A stretch of DNA of 24,757 bases, taken from NCBI GenBank assembly GCA_903859795.1, contig CAIOOC010000354.1:1-24757 (forward strand), in the 5' to 3' direction. Made by a program: the position numbers and the translations under genes. The DNA comes from an uncultured Bacteroidia bacterium (GTDB lineage: Bacteria; Bacteroidota; Bacteroidia; Bacteroidales; Prolixibacteraceae). The notes under the pieces were generated by a model. That model was not told the origin of the DNA, did not search any database, and saw only the letters and a list, made by a program, of their open reading frames with translations. How positions within the stretch are numbered: position 1 is the stretch's first letter; every line of letters begins with the position of its first letter. Of this stretch, positions 1 to 7,447 are shown one piece after another.

Positions 1-133
1 CTTTGATGTGTTAAAAACGGAACTTGATGTTGTAAAAAAGGTCGTTAAGAAGGAGATGGAAAATGCTGTCAAACTGAGTGTTCCCCTTGAAATTGAGATG
101 GATGCAGCAGAAAACTGGCTGCTTGCCCATTAG
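1..133 (+). CDS. polA: DNA polymerase I, C-terminal end (partial)
   Basis: The window opens inside a reading frame whose first complete codon is at base 2; 43 codons and a TAG stop remain. The peptide ends with a VPLEIEMDAAENWLLAH-type tail. This matches the end of bacterial family A DNA polymerases, which close with a Val-Pro-Leu-Glu strand, a short acidic segment and a final Asn-Trp-Leu-x-Ala-His. In the whole enzyme this part belongs to the palm subdomain that carries out gap-filling synthesis in repair and Okazaki fragment processing. The catalytic aspartates lie outside the window. The call rests on a short but characteristic tail. The 235 bases that follow hold no gene, and transcription of the next operon probably starts there. 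Confidence 0.85.
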   Translation, partial: FDVLKTELDVVKKVVKKEMENAVKLSVPLEIEMDAAENWLLAH

Positions 134-368
134 ATCTGACCAGCAAATTTTACTGTTATATAACATGAAATCAGGGTGTCGGGAGAAATAAAAAAACGAC
201 TATGTTTACAGAACGGATCAGAACAGATTTTTACTGCCTGCTATATCGTTTTAATTTCGGGTAATTGGGTCTGAATCTGATAAGTTTCATTGAAGATAAA
301 ACACATTATACATAACGCAACAGAACAGTAAAAATGACTTGCGTTTTTTGATTGAACCCTGATAAAAA

Positions 369-1904
369 ATGAATATTAAGAATTTTGTTCTTCGGGCGAT
401 CAACGGATCCAAAGCCCGGATTTGGATAATGACCTTCGGGGCTCTCCTGTGCCTTGTCATTATCGGTATTTTCAATAAGGTTTCCAACTCCACATCAACT
501 GATCAATATTGTATGTCGTGCCACGTTCACCCATGGGCCGACCAAAGTTGGAAACTCGGCCCGCATCACAATAACAGGACTGGGGTTTCTGTCAAATGTG
601 TGGAATGTCACCTACCTCCTCATGGTGAAGGCTATCTGCTTGCCAAAGCCAAACATGGCGCAATCGATGTTTACGGCTACCTGTTTAAGGATAGTTCCAA
701 AATAAACTGGGAGTCGAAGAAAATACTCGAAAACGCCAAAGGTTTTACTTATGAAAAATCATGCATCAAATGCCACTCAAACCTTTTCCCTGTAACTTTA
801 TCGGTTAACGGTAGCAATGCCCACCTCGCTTACATCAACGCTAAAGAAGATCCAAAACCCAATTGCATCAACTGCCATCTCAATGTGGGTCACTTCGACA
901 AAAATGCAAAACACGAGCACGATACCAATTTCGGGGTTGATGCCGCGGCAAGCCAGGTGAAATTTGCTGCTGCCACAAAGGTTGAGAAATTTGAAAACTT
1001 CACAGAAAAAATCCCCGGGACGACTGTTGCATTTGATATGGTGGCTATACCTGAAGGAACTTTTAACATGGGGAGTCCAGATAATGAGCCATTACGGAAA
1101 CCAGATGAAGGCCCGGTACATAAGGTGAAAGTTTCGAAATTCTGGATGGGGAAAATTGAAGTCTCATGGAATGAATACCTTGCTTTCTTCCAGGCAACTG
1201 CCTCTCAGGGAAGAACTGAAGGTCAGGTTCATGTAAATAAGAATGTAGATGCCATTACAGGTCCTACTCCACCCTGGGGAGCTCCGGACCAGGGATGGGG
1301 AAAAGGTACGAGACCCGCGATTACTATGTCGTGGCGTGCAGCAAATACTTATTGCGAATGGCTATCCAAAGTCACCGGGAAAAAATACCGCCTTCCTACC
1401 GAAGCTGAATGGGAATATGCATGTCGCGGAAACACGACAACTCCCTATTTCTTTGATGGCGATCCAAAAAAATTCACATCAAAAGGGATCTTCAGGAAGA
1501 TTTTTGGTCCTGATACAACGAATATTAGTTCCCATATCGTTTATATGGTTAACAGTTCTTCAAAAACTCAGGACCCTGGTTCAGTCAAAGAAAACCCTTT
1601 TGGTTTAAAAAACATGGCCGGGAATATCGCGGAGTTCTGTTCCGACTTTTACAGGCCGGATGCATACAAAACAGGAGCAGAATTGGTTGTCAACCCTAAA
1701 GGGCCTGAAACTGGTCAGGGACATGTGATCAGAGGCGGATCGTTTAAAAGCGATGCGAAAGATGTAAGAAGCGCCGCCCGGGATTTCACAAAAAACGAGG
1801 CATGGCTGGTAACCGACCCACAGATGCCAAAGAGTATCTGGTGGTACTCCGATTGCATTGACAACGGATTCAGGGTTGTGTGCGAGGCGGATAGTATTAA
1901 ATGA
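369..1904 (+). CDS. NapC/NrfH-type tetraheme cytochrome c fused to a SUMF (FGE-sulfatase) domain
   Basis: This 511-residue protein has two parts. Residues 19-36 form one membrane anchor with a short basic N-terminus and no clear cleavage site. Four CxxCH haem motifs follow at about 48-52 (CMSCH), 77-81 (CVECH), 132-136 (CIKCH) and 166-170 (CINCH), as in NapC/NrfH/NirT quinol dehydrogenases that pass electrons between the quinone pool and periplasmic enzymes. From about 218 to 507 there is a formylglycine-generating-enzyme-like (SUMF1) fold, shown by IPEGTFNMGS, YRLPTEAEWEYACRG, NMAGNIAEFC, VIRGGSF and NGFRVVCE. The stretch after RGGSF, where true FGEs carry their two active-site cysteines, has none, so formylglycine synthesis is unlikely; a structural or ligand-binding role is more plausible. 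The gene heads a five-gene operon, with 18 bases to the next start, and probably gives its Tat-exported dehydrogenases a redox link. Architecture is clear; electron partner and direction are inferred. Confidence 0.85.
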   Translation: MNIKNFVLRAINGSKARIWIMTFGALLCLVIIGIFNKVSNSTSTDQYCMSCHVHPWADQSWKLGPHHNNRTGVSVKCVECHLPPHGEGYLLAKAKHGAIDVYGYLFKDSSKINWESKKILENAKGFTYEKSCIKCHSNLFPVTLSVNGSNAHLAYINAKEDPKPNCINCHLNVGHFDKNAKHEHDTNFGVDAAASQVKFAAATKVEKFENFTEKIPGTTVAFDMVAIPEGTFNMGSPDNEPLRKPDEGPVHKVKVSKFWMGKIEVSWNEYLAFFQATASQGRTEGQVHVNKNVDAITGPTPPWGAPDQGWGKGTRPAITMSWRAANTYCEWLSKVTGKKYRLPTEAEWEYACRGNTTTPYFFDGDPKKFTSKGIFRKIFGPDTTNISSHIVYMVNSSSKTQDPGSVKENPFGLKNMAGNIAEFCSDFYRPDAYKTGAELVVNPKGPETGQGHVIRGGSFKSDAKDVRSAARDFTKNEAWLVTDPQMPKSIWWYSDCIDNGFRVVCEADSIK

Positions 1905-1931
1905 AGGAATGAAAAATGAAAAATGAAGAAT
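1901..1931 (+). repeat. Short tandem repeat of atgaaaa-like units at the first operon junction
   Basis: Four near-identical 7-8 base units (atgaagga, atgaaaa, atgaaaa, atgaaga) run in tandem across the junction. The first supplies the TGA stop of the cytochrome gene and the last the ATG proposed for the next gene. Similar A/G-rich atgaaaa strings are common between genes in Bacteroidota, by recollection. Because the repeat brings several ATGs, the downstream start could be at 1923 or at 1935, just after it. Whether it has a role in translational coupling cannot be told from the sequence. Confidence 0.5.
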
Positions 1932-3284
1932 AGCATGGAAAACAATTCAAAAAATATCAATAGGAGGAAATTCCTGGGAGCAAGTGTTTTAGCAGGAATA
2001 GGGGTCGCTGGTACCAGCGCACTCCTTACATCATGTTCGAAAAAATTAGACAATAAAGCCTTGGGGCTTCCCCCAATTCTTAAAGGGGCTCCAAAAGGGA
2101 GAAAACTACGCGCAGGTCTTGTTGGTGCTGGGAACCGTGGAACCGGAGCAGCAATTAATTTTATCAGTGCCGGTCCCGATCTGGAGATTATTGCCCTTGC
2201 TGATGTTTTCCAGGATAAGATTGACAATTGCCGTAAAAGATTTGAATCGTTCGAACTCCCTATTCCCGCCGAAAACTGCTTTGTCGGTTTTGATGCCTAC
2301 AAAAAATTAATGGCAATGCCTGAAATTGATGTTGTTATCTGTGCAACTCCCCCTCAGTTCCGTCCGGAACATTTCCTGGAGGCTGTTACGAATAAAAAAC
2401 ATTGTTTTCTGGAAAAACCGGTGTGCGTCGACCCGGTCGGTGCCCGTTTGATGATAGCCACTGCAAAAAAAGCAGAAGCGCTGGGACTTTGTGTGGTAAC
2501 CGGAACACAACGACGTCACCAGGAAGATTATATCGAAACCTACAAACAGGTTGCAAACGGCGCTATCGGAAAATTAACTTCCGCCAAAGCGTTCTGGAAC
2601 CAGGAACATGTCTGGTTTCGAACCCGTGAGGAGGGGTGGAACGATATGGAATATATGATCCGGAACTGGAATAACTTCTGCTGGCTTTGCGGTGATCATA
2701 TTCTTGATACACATGTTCATAATATTGATGTTATAAACTGGTTCATGGGTAAAAACCCCGAAAAAGCGATCGGTTATGGTGGTCGGGCACGCAGGGTTAC
2801 CGGTGATCAATACGACTTTTTCAGCATAGACTTCGATTATGGCAACGGGGTAAGTTCTCACAGCATGTGCCGTGAGTTAGATAGCTGCGCCAATGGAACC
2901 GGAGAATTAATCAATGGAACAGAAGGTTATACCAATTGTATCAATACAATCTGGAACCTTGACGGAAGTGTCAAATGGAAGTTTGATTATCCAAAGGACG
3001 AAAACGGTAATACGATGAACACAATAAAAATTTCTCCATACATTCAGGAGCACATGCATCTGGTTCATGCAATCCGAACGGGAAATTATGTGAATGAAGC
3101 CGAAAGGACTGCAATCTCAACATTAACAGCAATAATGGGGCGAACCGCCGCCTACACAGGCCAGATAATCACCTGGGATGCTATCATGAAATCAGATATG
3201 GACCTTGGGCCGAAAAAAATTGAATTTGGCCCGGTAGACATGCTCTTCGAGACACCTATCCCGGGCACACCACCGCATATTTAA
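1923..3284 (+). CDS. Tat-exported lipoprotein, Gfo/Idh/MocA family oxidoreductase (copy 1)
   Basis: The protein has 453 residues. It begins with a twin-arginine signal (NRRKFLG, arginines 14-15), a hydrophobic stretch and a lipobox ending at Cys38 (LTSC), so it is predicted to be exported folded and lipid-anchored. A Rossmann domain follows with the nucleotide loop GLVGAGNRGTG at about 65-75. The family EKP motif is at 164-166 (FLEKPVCV); its lysine normally assists hydride transfer. The rest is the alpha/beta substrate domain. Family members oxidise or reduce sugars, inositols and glycosides with NAD(P); exported ones such as glucose-fructose oxidoreductase keep the cofactor tightly bound. 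Substrate cannot be read from the sequence. An alternative start at 1935 would remove four residues and still keep the whole Tat signal. It lies second in the operon, 36 bases before copy 2, with which it shares the family but not close similarity. Confidence 0.88.
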   Translation: MKNSMENNSKNINRRKFLGASVLAGIGVAGTSALLTSCSKKLDNKALGLPPILKGAPKGRKLRAGLVGAGNRGTGAAINFISAGPDLEIIALADVFQDKIDNCRKRFESFELPIPAENCFVGFDAYKKLMAMPEIDVVICATPPQFRPEHFLEAVTNKKHCFLEKPVCVDPVGARLMIATAKKAEALGLCVVTGTQRRHQEDYIETYKQVANGAIGKLTSAKAFWNQEHVWFRTREEGWNDMEYMIRNWNNFCWLCGDHILDTHVHNIDVINWFMGKNPEKAIGYGGRARRVTGDQYDFFSIDFDYGNGVSSHSMCRELDSCANGTGELINGTEGYTNCINTIWNLDGSVKWKFDYPKDENGNTMNTIKISPYIQEHMHLVHAIRTGNYVNEAERTAISTLTAIMGRTAAYTGQIITWDAIMKSDMDLGPKKIEFGPVDMLFETPIPGTPPHI

Positions 3285-3320
3285 ATATCAAATCCTTTAT
3301 AACAACTTAAATTAACAAAA

Positions 3321-4631
3321 ATGTTAGACAAATCTACCAGAAGGGACTTTCTGAAACGATCAGCCACCGTAGCAACAGGTGCATTGATCCTCCCACAGAT
3401 TATACCTTCAACTGCTTTGGGAATGGGGGGTAAACTTCCGCCGAGTGACAGGATTGTAATGGGGGGAATTGGAGTCGGTTCACAGGGAACCAGCAATATG
3501 AGGGATTTTCTGGAACTCAAAAATCAGGTTCAGTATATCGCCGTTTGCGATGTTGATGCCAAACATGCTACCAACGCAAAAGGGATGGCTGACAAGGCCA
3601 ATAATAACAATGATTGCAAAATCTATAGTGATTATCGCGAATTTCTTGAAAAAGAAAAGTTGGATGCCGTATCAATCGCATTACCCGACCACTGGCACGG
3701 GCTTATTTATACCGCTGCCGCAAACAAGAAATTAGATGTTTATGGCGAAAAACCAATTTGCCGAACCATAAAAGATGGTCAGACCATCGTAAATGCAGTT
3801 CAAAAGAACAAGATCATCTGGCAAACAGGAAGCTGGCAACGGTCGCAGGCAAATTTCCATCACGCAGTAGAGCTTGTCAGAAATGGCAGAATCGGAAAAA
3901 TAAAATATATCGAAGTTGGACTACCCAATGGGAATAAAGGAATCGGAACACCTCCGGTCAAAGAGGTACCTGCAGAACTCAACTGGGAGATGTGGCTCGG
4001 ACCTGCACTTAAAGTTCCATACCGAGGCGTAAGCCATTGGGACTGGCGCTGGATCCTCGATTACTCAGGCGGACAACTTACAGACTGGGCTGGTCACCAT
4101 ATTGATATTGCCAATTGGGGTGCTGAACTTGAGAGGACTGGTCCAATTGAAATTTCAGGTGAAGGTGTTTATCCAAGAGACGGTATCTTCAACGTCCCTG
4201 TTGAATATGATTTCCTTTGCAAATATGCCAACGGAATAAATATGAGAGTGGCCAACAGCGCACGGTTGGTGCATGGAGGCGGCGCAACCTGGTATGGTGA
4301 AAAGGGTTGGATCAATGTCGACAGAGGCAGAATTGAGGCTTCGGATCCCAAAATTCTTCAGGAAGTCATTGGCCCTAACGAGATACAGATTTATAAGAGT
4401 TTAAATCATTGGCAGAACTTTATCGATTGCGTCCGCTCCCGTAAGGAAGCAATAGCACCAATTGAGGTTGCCTATCGTGCCATTTCTGTAGCCCTGCTCG
4501 GTGAAATCGCTATGACAACGGGACAGAAAATTCAATGGGATCCTGTAAAGGAGGAGATCGTCGGAAATCCGGTCGCAAGTCGCCTGCTGAGCCGACCATA
4601 TCGCAAACCCTGGAGCTTACCCACAATTTAA
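3321..4631 (+). CDS. Tat-exported soluble Gfo/Idh/MocA family oxidoreductase (copy 2)
   Basis: This protein has 436 residues. STRRDFLKRS at 5-14 is a near-perfect twin-arginine motif, followed by a hydrophobic region and a possible cleavage near STALG (30-34). There is no lipobox cysteine, unlike copies 1 and 3, so it is probably soluble outside the inner membrane. The nucleotide loop GIGVGSQG lies at 49-56. The EKP motif is at 143-145 (YGEKPICR), and LPDHWHG at about 121-127 and the GSWQRS segment are typical of this subfamily. The WILDYSGGQLTDWAGHH segment further on is shared closely with copy 3, suggesting these two are the nearest relatives of the three. The ThuA gene begins 12 bases after its stop. 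The likely activity is NAD(P)-dependent oxidation or reduction of a sugar or glycoside; the substrate is unknown. Confidence 0.88.
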   Translation: MLDKSTRRDFLKRSATVATGALILPQIIPSTALGMGGKLPPSDRIVMGGIGVGSQGTSNMRDFLELKNQVQYIAVCDVDAKHATNAKGMADKANNNNDCKIYSDYREFLEKEKLDAVSIALPDHWHGLIYTAAANKKLDVYGEKPICRTIKDGQTIVNAVQKNKIIWQTGSWQRSQANFHHAVELVRNGRIGKIKYIEVGLPNGNKGIGTPPVKEVPAELNWEMWLGPALKVPYRGVSHWDWRWILDYSGGQLTDWAGHHIDIANWGAELERTGPIEISGEGVYPRDGIFNVPVEYDFLCKYANGINMRVANSARLVHGGGATWYGEKGWINVDRGRIEASDPKILQEVIGPNEIQIYKSLNHWQNFIDCVRSRKEAIAPIEVAYRAISVALLGEIAMTTGQKIQWDPVKEEIVGNPVASRLLSRPYRKPWSLPTI

Positions 4632-4643
4632 TCTAAAACTCAA

Positions 4644-5855
4644 ATGAAGAAACAATATCTGATTGTACTGATTTTCGCAGGATTATTAACCATTTTTAAT
4701 GCGTGCCAAAAGGAGACCACATTTAAAGCTTTAATAGTCACCGGGCAAAATAACCATAACTGGAAAACCAGTTCTCCGATTCTGCAGCAAGTGCTTGAAC
4801 AAACTGGCCTTTTCACAGCTGAAATAGCAAAATCGCCTGAAAAAGGGGGTGATATGAATAGTTTTAACCCCGATTTCTCGAAATATAATGTGGTTGTTAT
4901 TGACTATAACGGTGATTCCTGGTCAGACAAAACAAAAACAGCTTTTGTTGATTATGTCAACAATGGCGGTGGTGTCGTAATCTACCATGCAGGGGATAAT
5001 ACCTTCCCCGATTGGAAAGAGTTTAACCTGATGATCGGTCTGGGAGGATGGGGTAACCGCACAGAAAAAGACGGGCCTTACTTCTATTTCAGACATGATT
5101 CATTGATTGTCGATTCCTCCGCAGGCAGGGGTGGCAACCATGGGAAAAGGCATGAATTTGAAATCAATACCCGTAACACCGAACATCCGATAACCAAAGG
5201 ATTACCAAAGCGTTGGATACATGGCGCGGATGAACTCTATGCACAACTACGCGGACCGGGTAAAAATATGGAGATCCTGGCTACCGCCTACTCTGATACC
5301 TCCAAAGGCGGGACAGGGCGCGACGAACCATTGCTTATGACCATCACCTATGGAAAAGGGAGAATCTTCCACACTGCTTTGGGTCATGCTGATGAAAATG
5401 GGGGTCCTGCACTGGAATGTGTTGGCTTCATTACCACCTTACAGCGCGGTGCCGAATGGGCAGCTTCCGGTAAAGTAACCCAGAAAGTACCATATGATTT
5501 CCCAACCATGACAGGTTCATCATTAAGGACTGACTTTAAAGAGCTGACTCTGGAAGGCGATCTTGCAAAAATTGCCCAGTACGATATAACTAAAAGCACC
5601 AAGTATTTCTCAGATCTGCAAAGCCGTATTCGCCATGAAGCTAAAACTGCTGCAGAATATCAGCAATTTGAAAAAGATATGATCAAAGTGCTTGAAAGTG
5701 CCGACGCAACTGATGACGGGAAAAAATTACTTCTTCGCGAAATCAGCTGGATGGGTTCAGATTTAAGCATTCCAGTCATCAAAGAACTTGCCAAAAACGA
5801 TAAGCTAAAGGATGTTGCCGAGTATGCCCTGGCAAGGTTGCAGCCTGCAAAATAG
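4644..5855 (+). CDS. ThuA-domain lipoprotein with helical C-terminal extension
   Basis: This 403-residue protein starts with a type II signal-like segment ending near Cys21 (IFNAC). The lipobox is imperfect because of Phe at -3, but such variants occur. Residues about 28-280 are a ThuA (trehalose utilisation) domain, a flavodoxin/class I amidotransferase-like fold, recognised from ALIVTGQNNHNW, a VVIDYNGDSW strand, GGGVVIYHAG followed by FPDW, and a late GKGRIFHTALGH segment. From about 290 to the end the sequence is helical and charged, resembling HEAT-like repeats often appended to exported ThuA proteins. The biochemical role of ThuA domains is poorly defined; they frequently sit beside Gfo/Idh/MocA genes in carbohydrate loci. 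Here the gene lies between two such dehydrogenases, with gaps of 12 and 26 bases, which argues for a shared pathway. It could be a binding protein rather than an enzyme. Confidence 0.82.
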   Translation: MKKQYLIVLIFAGLLTIFNACQKETTFKALIVTGQNNHNWKTSSPILQQVLEQTGLFTAEIAKSPEKGGDMNSFNPDFSKYNVVVIDYNGDSWSDKTKTAFVDYVNNGGGVVIYHAGDNTFPDWKEFNLMIGLGGWGNRTEKDGPYFYFRHDSLIVDSSAGRGGNHGKRHEFEINTRNTEHPITKGLPKRWIHGADELYAQLRGPGKNMEILATAYSDTSKGGTGRDEPLLMTITYGKGRIFHTALGHADENGGPALECVGFITTLQRGAEWAASGKVTQKVPYDFPTMTGSSLRTDFKELTLEGDLAKIAQYDITKSTKYFSDLQSRIRHEAKTAAEYQQFEKDMIKVLESADATDDGKKLLLREISWMGSDLSIPVIKELAKNDKLKDVAEYALARLQPAK

Positions 5856-5881
5856 ATCTTATCGTTCCAAAATCCAATACA

Positions 5882-7252
5882 ATGGCCAACCTTAACAGAC
5901 GGGATTTTATTAAACTTACCTCCACAATTGGGGCAGGAACCATTTTTGTACCTACAATTATTTCAGCCTGTGCCCGCGGGAAAAACGGACACATCGCCCC
6001 CTCCGACAGGGTCAATCTGATGATTATCGGTTCCGGTAACCAGGCAATGAATGATATCAACGATTTCTTAACCGATAAACGGGTTCAGATCACCGGGATT
6101 TGTGATGTTAACAAACAAAGTATCGGCTATTGGAATGGGAAAATTGGAGGAAGGGAAATTGGAATTAACCTGGTTGACGGATATTATTCTCAGTTACTTG
6201 GGAAAAAATATAAAGGATGCAGAGGATTTGAGGATTTCAGGGAAGTGATTGCCAGGAAAGATGTCGATGCTGTCGAGGTTGTTGTGCCTGACCATTGGCA
6301 TTCAATACCGGTGTTGATGGCTGCAAAAGCCGGAAAAGATATTTACTGCCAGAAACCTCTTGCACTTACAATTCCCGAAGGTAGAGCAATGGCTAATTCG
6401 GTTAAGAAATATGGGACTGTTTTTCAGACCGGTAGCCAGCAACGCTCCGATGAAAACTTCCGCCGCGTTTGCGAATTGGTCCGTAACGGAAGAATCGGCA
6501 AACTACTTACTGTTGAATGTGGTCTCCCTTCCGGAACACCCGACTATGGAAAAACAGGCCATCTAACCAATACAATTCCAGTTCCCGCAGGATTCGATTA
6601 CAACACCTGGCTTGGTCCGGCACCCGATGCCCCATATTGCCCTGCCCGTACTCATGTCAATTTCAGATGGGTTCTCGATTATTCCGGTGGCCAGGTAACC
6701 GACTGGGGCGGGCATCATCCCGATATCGCCCAGTGGGGAATGGATACTGAACATACTGGGCCGGTCAAGATTCAAAACGCAAAAGCCGAATGGGCCGTAC
6801 ATCCTATCTGGAACACTGCCACAGAATATTACTTCGAATGTCTCTATGCCAGCGGTGTTAAACTTATTATTTCGAATAAAGTACCAGGCGGAGTTACATT
6901 TCGCGGCACCGAAGGATGGGCCAGGGCTAACCGCGGAAATCACCAGGTATTCCCCGAGAGTCTGAAAGAGACCGTCATTTCCCCTTCCGAAATTCATCTC
7001 TACAAAAGTGATGACCATTTCCGTAACTTCATTGATTGTGTCTATTCACGTAAGGAGACCATTGCACCTGCTGAGATCGGGCACCGTTCAATTACGATGT
7101 CACATCTGGGAAATATAGCAATGAAGCTGCAACAGGACCTCGACTGGGATCCGATTACTGAACAATTTATAAATAACGAAGCGGCAAATGGAATGCTCCA
7201 CCGGAAAATGAGAGAACCCTGGGCATCAATTTATAAAGATCTACTTGTTTAG
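5882..7252 (+). CDS. Tat-exported lipoprotein, Gfo/Idh/MocA family oxidoreductase (copy 3, QKP variant)
   Basis: The protein has 456 residues. The signal NRRDFIK (arginines 6-7) is followed by a hydrophobic segment and a lipobox ending at Cys30 (ISAC), so a Tat-exported lipoprotein is predicted. The nucleotide loop is IIGSGNQA at about 48-55. PDHWHS lies near 136-141. The usual EKP motif reads QKP here (YCQKPLAL, residues 157-159): the lysine is kept and the glutamate replaced. An insertion of about 30 residues (80-110, rich in Gly and Tyr) follows the second Rossmann strand and is absent from copies 1 and 2. The WVLDYSGGQVTDWGGHH segment strongly resembles copy 2. It is the last gene of the tight operon. 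Probable NAD(P)-linked sugar or glycoside oxidoreductase; substrate unknown. Confidence 0.87.
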   Translation: MANLNRRDFIKLTSTIGAGTIFVPTIISACARGKNGHIAPSDRVNLMIIGSGNQAMNDINDFLTDKRVQITGICDVNKQSIGYWNGKIGGREIGINLVDGYYSQLLGKKYKGCRGFEDFREVIARKDVDAVEVVVPDHWHSIPVLMAAKAGKDIYCQKPLALTIPEGRAMANSVKKYGTVFQTGSQQRSDENFRRVCELVRNGRIGKLLTVECGLPSGTPDYGKTGHLTNTIPVPAGFDYNTWLGPAPDAPYCPARTHVNFRWVLDYSGGQVTDWGGHHPDIAQWGMDTEHTGPVKIQNAKAEWAVHPIWNTATEYYFECLYASGVKLIISNKVPGGVTFRGTEGWARANRGNHQVFPESLKETVISPSEIHLYKSDDHFRNFIDCVYSRKETIAPAEIGHRSITMSHLGNIAMKLQQDLDWDPITEQFINNEAANGMLHRKMREPWASIYKDLLV

Positions 7253-7360
7253 CTGATTTGAAAGGAATATGATGATTAACGAACTCCACAGGCTTTCCTG
7301 TTCAAAACTATGGCAGAGTCGGCTTAGAATGAATATTGTAATCAAAGCACGAATCTGAAG

Positions 7361-7390
7361 TCTCACCTTGGGGGAGATTTAGAGGGGTCT
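7361..7390. repeat. Possible remnant of a dispersed intergenic repeat
   Basis: The string tctcaccttgggggagattt followed by agaggggtct resembles a cct-tggg-gag family of dispersed intergenic sequences that I recall from Bacteroidota genomes. It lies in the 195-base gap between the Gfo/Idh/MocA operon and the hydrolase gene. Only one copy is present in the window, so repeat status is unproven. Confidence 0.25.
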
Positions 7391-7447
7391 GAACAGAGTA
7401 ATTATAAACTTCTTATGTTGTATTCATTTCATTTTAAACATATACAA

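Noticed and set aside
134..368. Small RNA or gene in the 235-base gap after polA
   Set aside because: No convincing hairpin, start-stop frame or consensus promoter was found; boxes near 279-286 match the -7 consensus only partly.
369..1904. Sulfatase-activating formylglycine enzyme
   Set aside because: The active-site cysteines expected after RGGSF are missing and no sulfatase gene is nearby.
1715..2227. 170-residue open frame on the minus strand
   Set aside because: It lies opposite the cytochrome-SUMF end and the first dehydrogenase, both clearly coding, and its product has no recognisable domain; it is a shadow frame.
6563..7018. 151-residue open frame on the minus strand
   Set aside because: It lies wholly opposite the third dehydrogenase, whose motifs are unmistakable.
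7269..7358. 29-residue frame in the gap after the dehydrogenase operon
   Set aside because: It has no signal, domain or ribosome-site support and the region looks like ordinary or repeat-derived intergenic DNA.
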